A DNA stretch of 29,893 nucleotides from a virus, in IMG/VR virus record IMGVR_UViG_3300050821_001506, positions 1-29,893 of that record; one strand, written 5' to 3'. How positions within the stretch are numbered: the stretch's first letter is position 1; each line of letters starts with the position of its first letter. A model generated the notes under the pieces. That model was not told where the DNA came from. It searched no databases and worked only from the letters and a program-made list of their open reading frames with translations. Positions 27,693 to 29,893 of the stretch are shown piece by piece. A program made the position numbers and the translations under genes.

Positions 27693-28598
27693 TTAGGAGA
27701 TCTGAGTCCCGTAGGTCGGGTAACGGTCACGAAGCTTCTTACCCTCTAGGTCCAGGCGCTCCTGATAGATGGCCATGAAGTACTTGCTCGTGTTTGAAGC
27801 ACTGGTAGGCTGAGTCAATGCAGACCTTTCGGCTGCTTCCACACTGTCCATCTGAAGTCGGGCCGCATCGTAAGCAACCATCAGCTTAGCAGCAGCACCA
27901 TACACGATAGCGTCTTTGGCAGTTTCAGGAAGGCCAGACACAGCAGCAAATCCATCAGTATCATTGACTAGTGGGGTCGGCTGCGACACACAAGTCACAC
28001 GAATCAGACGCCCAGGAGTAACCTCTTCCTGGAGGTTTATGCTCTTGCCAGAGCCAAACGTACCAGGCGAAGCATTGGGATCAAAGCGCCAACGGCGCAT
28101 AGATGGCCACGTCAGAGATGGGCCAATCACCTGGTAGTTCACCTGCAAAACATCGTCCACAGTGGAGGGCAACGGGTAGTTGTACTGCACTGCGTTCTTC
28201 GGAAACTCCGAAGTGGATATAGCGAACAAGGTCGGGTAGACCTCATTGATGATGTCATTGATTGACTCCTGCACCCGGATCTTCGGGAACTTGGAGTTGT
28301 TAATAACCGAGGCATTGGCTGCATGAGTGGCTGCCGTTGAGCCATAAAACCCTCGACCAAACGGAAAGATAGTGATTGTGTTGGTTGTGTTGTTGAACGC
28401 CTGCACGTTCATTAGTTCAGAGTCAATCTCAATCAGGCCACGGCTGATCTGAGAAGCATCGTTCACAGAGAACGTGAGATCGGTCGTGCCGATACTGTTG
28501 GTCAGGTAGGTGTACTGTTCCTGATCCCAAGTAATACCATATAGAAGTTGCTTGACTCTGTTCTGCAAGTCAAGGAAGGTGACCTGATTGAGAGACAT
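27693..28598 (-). CDS. Head-tail connector or tail tubular-type protein
   Basis: A 301-residue protein starting at ATG 28598. The N-terminal segment (VTFLDLQNRVKQLLYG) and the central Thr-rich domain (DSELMNVQAFNNTTNTITIF) are typical of connector and tail tubular proteins of phages. An insertion (PKIRVQESINDIINEVYPTL) and a C-terminal long helix (AAERSALTQPTS, KYFMAIYQERLDLEGKKLRD) follow. This helix-rich end recalls gp11-type tubular proteins of podoviruses. It precedes the fibre in an operon consistent with head-to-tail order. Family from pattern, not certain. Confidence 0.7.
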   Translation of the reverse strand: MSLNQVTFLDLQNRVKQLLYGITWDQEQYTYLTNSIGTTDLTFSVNDASQISRGLIEIDSELMNVQAFNNTTNTITIFPFGRGFYGSTAATHAANASVINNSKFPKIRVQESINDIINEVYPTLFAISTSEFPKNAVQYNYPLPSTVDDVLQVNYQVIGPSLTWPSMRRWRFDPNASPGTFGSGKSINLQEEVTPGRLIRVTCVSQPTPLVNDTDGFAAVSGLPETAKDAIVYGAAAKLMVAYDAARLQMDSVEAAERSALTQPTSASNTSKYFMAIYQERLDLEGKKLRDRYPTYGTQIS

Positions 28599-28601
28599 AA
28601 C

Positions 28602-28982
28602 TCAGTACCCCGAGATGATAGTGGAGACGGTACCGCCCACAACAGTGGTCGAGATACGGGCTCGTGCGTAACGAACAGCGATACCAGTAGGGCCAATACC
28701 AAAGAGTGCGTTAGTACTGGCGACCAGAGTGTACGGGTTGGCAGCTGTAACTGCGCTCAGTGAGACGATACTCGCTGTGGCAGGTGCAAACCAGTTCACA
28801 TTATCTTCGGAAATCTCCAAGGTGATAGCACCTGCGGACACACCAGCCGAAGCAAGAATCTCAAACTCTACCGTACTGACCGGTTCACCAAAGTCAACCC
28901 CAGTGGCACCAGTCGTGGCGTTGGACAGGGTAACGAAGGGGCCTTGCCCCTGTAGAGACTGCGGGTTGTTAGGAGTAGGCAT
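28602..28982 (-). CDS. Hypothetical virion protein, beta-rich
   Basis: A 126-residue protein starting at ATG 28982 (GGGAGATATC before it, TGATG coupling). The sequence is Ala/Thr/Val-rich with alternating strand pattern, including FVTLSNATTGATGVDFGEPV, VEFEILASAG, ITLEISEDNVNWF and RYARARISTTVVGG. This fits a beta-sandwich like those found in capsid decoration or tail-associated proteins. It resembles modules with a SxDxxNW signature in carbohydrate-binding contexts. It sits beside the connector, so a virion role is likely; the exact role is unknown. Confidence 0.65.
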   Translation of the reverse strand: MPTPNNPQSLQGQGPFVTLSNATTGATGVDFGEPVSTVEFEILASAGVSAGAITLEISEDNVNWFAPATASIVSLSAVTAANPYTLVASTNALFGIGPTGIAVRYARARISTTVVGGTVSTIISGY

Positions 28983-29284
28983 CAGATATCTCCCATCGGA
29001 GTGGCCACATTGAAGTCGTTGCCATAGGCGGCGCCAACCTCATTGGATAGGATCATGGCGTCTTCGACCTTCTGCTTCGTAGTGCCATCAGGCATGACAC
29101 CCTGGTTTACTGCGTCTCGGAAAGCACTCAGTTCCCGATCAGATCGGTTAAGATCGTCACGACCTTTACTGATCTTATAACCGATAGCACCGACACTCTT
29201 GGAGTTCAGGCATTCACCAAAGGTATAGTGATCCTTGGTGAGACAACCAGACGAGCAGTTGACACCCTTCTTACGACGGGGCAT
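28982..29284 (-). CDS. Hypothetical structural-region protein with a Cys-rich N-terminus
   Basis: A 100-residue protein starting at ATG 29284 (AAGGAGAGG upstream, TGATG coupling at both ends). The N-terminus has three cysteines with His in CSSGCLTKDHYTFGECLNSK, a possible metal site. The C-terminal half is helical (RDDLNRSDRELSAFRDAV, then KQKVEDAMILSNEVGAAY). This N-terminal Cys cluster and C-terminal helix layout appears in actinophage structural operons; the role is unknown. Confidence 0.65.
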   Translation of the reverse strand: MPRRKKGVNCSSGCLTKDHYTFGECLNSKSVGAIGYKISKGRDDLNRSDRELSAFRDAVNQGVMPDGTTKQKVEDAMILSNEVGAAYGNDFNVATPMGDI

Positions 29285-29664
29285 CAGATCCTCTCCTTGC
29301 CATTCTGTCCATCAATGGTCTGGCAGTCTTCAGCATAAGCAATCGGCACAGCCTGAACAGTAGACTCTGCGATCTTATACTCATCCCAACCAATTAGCGT
29401 GGTGTTGCCACCTTCATAGCCAAGATAGTTGCAGTATGGGTCATACTGGTTTGCAACCTGGACGTATCCCTTCGGGATACTACGATTGGCATCACTAGCG
29501 TCAGAATTGGATCGCCAGTCAGTGGTGTGGGTCTTGTCCACATAGAAGCCGTTAAGCTTATCCTGGAGCTTTGCAGGACCCATATCCGGGTTACCCCACT
29601 CGGGCTCCATGGGCACGAGAGGATTACCCTCGGCCTCGTACTTGCCGTTGTTGTCTCGTGCCAT
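29284..29664 (-). CDS. Hypothetical structural-region protein
   Basis: A 126-residue protein starting at ATG 29664, with GGGAA about 10 nt upstream. Sequence features: Asn/Asp/Gly-rich and Pro-rich start (KYEAEGNPLVPMEPEWGNPD), then KGYVQVANQYDPYCNYLGY with one cysteine, and AYAEDCQTIDG with a second. Composition suggests a mostly beta or extended protein, perhaps a virion component. The stop overlaps the next start. Function unknown. Confidence 0.65.
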   Translation of the reverse strand: MARDNNGKYEAEGNPLVPMEPEWGNPDMGPAKLQDKLNGFYVDKTHTTDWRSNSDASDANRSIPKGYVQVANQYDPYCNYLGYEGGNTTLIGWDEYKIAESTVQAVPIAYAEDCQTIDGQNGKERI

Positions 29665-29670
29665 GGTTTA

Positions 29671-29893
29671 TCAATTCCCTCTTGCAGAGTATGTGATCAT
29701 ATGCGAGCCAGTCTCAGGGTCATCGAAGTTGTTACTCTCCACAGACGTGTACTTCGAATCCTGACCAGCGACCTGAGGAATGGAGTCCGAATGGCGGATA
29801 GCCCCAGCATCGAAGTTGTCGCCAGTAAGATCTGGGGCGGCTCTCTTAGTCGAACTTCTGGTGGTGGCCACTGGCCTCACCCGTGGGCTTCGC
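29671..29893 (-). CDS. Partial CDS at the right edge, structural region
   Basis: The frame is open to the right edge, so the first part of the gene is outside. The visible 74 residues end ITYSARGN and include ATTRSSTKRAAPDLTG and DDPETGSHMITY. A GTG at 29880 could be a start but has no convincing ribosome binding site, and the frame reads on upstream of it. Its position upstream of the connector genes would suit a capsid or decoration protein C-terminus, but the sequence is not diagnostic. Confidence 0.5.
   Translation of the reverse strand, partial: RSPRVRPVATTRSSTKRAAPDLTGDNFDAGAIRHSDSIPQVAGQDSKYTSVESNNFDDPETGSHMITYSARGN

Noticed and set aside
1-29893. The window as a complete circular phage genome
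   Set aside because: No major capsid or scaffold gene is present, and joining the two ends does not fuse the edge frames into one gene.
1-29893. Temperate lifestyle genes (integrase, repressor, excisionase)
   Set aside because: No tyrosine or serine recombinase and no repressor-type gene was recognised. Because the window is partial this is not proof of a lytic lifestyle.

Overview
The window is part of a tailed double-stranded DNA bacteriophage genome, most likely a phage of an actinobacterium. The evidence is a large terminase and portal, tail and fibre genes, a GH25-type lysin, a phage family A DNA polymerase, a Cas4/RecB-like nuclease, a RecA/DnaB-like ATPase, primase pieces, sigma-like factors, and small proteins with DUF4406/DUF6378 and DUF6197-like signatures that I know mainly from actinobacteriophages. 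Frequent GTG starts and promoter hexamers placed 6 nt upstream of start codons (leaderless mRNAs) fit that host group. Base composition looks close to half G+C (estimated by eye). I see no integrase, excisionase or immunity repressor. The major capsid and scaffold genes are absent. Both edges are occupied by leftward structural genes, so the missing head genes probably lie outside the window, between its two ends on a circular map.

Layout. (1) 1-4553, leftward: terminase large subunit, a small protein, portal and small head-region proteins running off the left edge. (2) 4554-5746: a 1.2 kb gene-free control region with about nine GC-rich hairpins in a row (many with CTAG or TTAG at the tip), an AT-rich block, more palindromes, a rightward promoter and a tRNA-like fold. 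(3) 5747-9507, rightward: about ten short genes of mostly unknown function, several separated by intergenic hairpins that sit just upstream of ribosome binding sites. A bidirectional terminator (9516-9545) ends this operon. (4) 9554-17048, leftward: a tightly overlapped replication and nucleotide-processing operon with a sigma-like protein at each end, a Cas4-like nuclease, an ATPase, a PD-(D/E)XK nuclease, a two-piece primase, a DUF4406-DUF6378 fusion and a metallophosphoesterase. (5) 17049-17464: a divergent control region with two nearly identical promoters (TTGACA, 17 nt, TATGGT), each apparently making a leaderless transcript, with four hairpins between them. (6) 17465-22036, rightward: small genes, a tRNA-Met-like gene and DNA polymerase, then three lysine-rich short proteins and a second bidirectional terminator (22047-22075). 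(7) 22102-29893, leftward: connector, tail and fibre proteins followed by a lysis cassette.

How it fits together. Rightward genes probably act early (host takeover, regulation, polymerase), the central leftward operon supplies replication, and the outer leftward operons supply packaging, virion and lysis. Nearly every gene pair overlaps as ATGA, GTGA or TGATG, so translational coupling is the rule.

The most unusual observations are these. The portal gene carries an in-frame amber codon at codon 46 inside clearly portal-like sequence. Promoter spacers contain perfect inverted repeats whose sequence differs at each promoter. Short hairpins, many with 3-nt loops, recur throughout the non-coding DNA. 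There is also a tRNA-like fold in the early leader region and an initiator-like tRNA-Met upstream of the polymerase.
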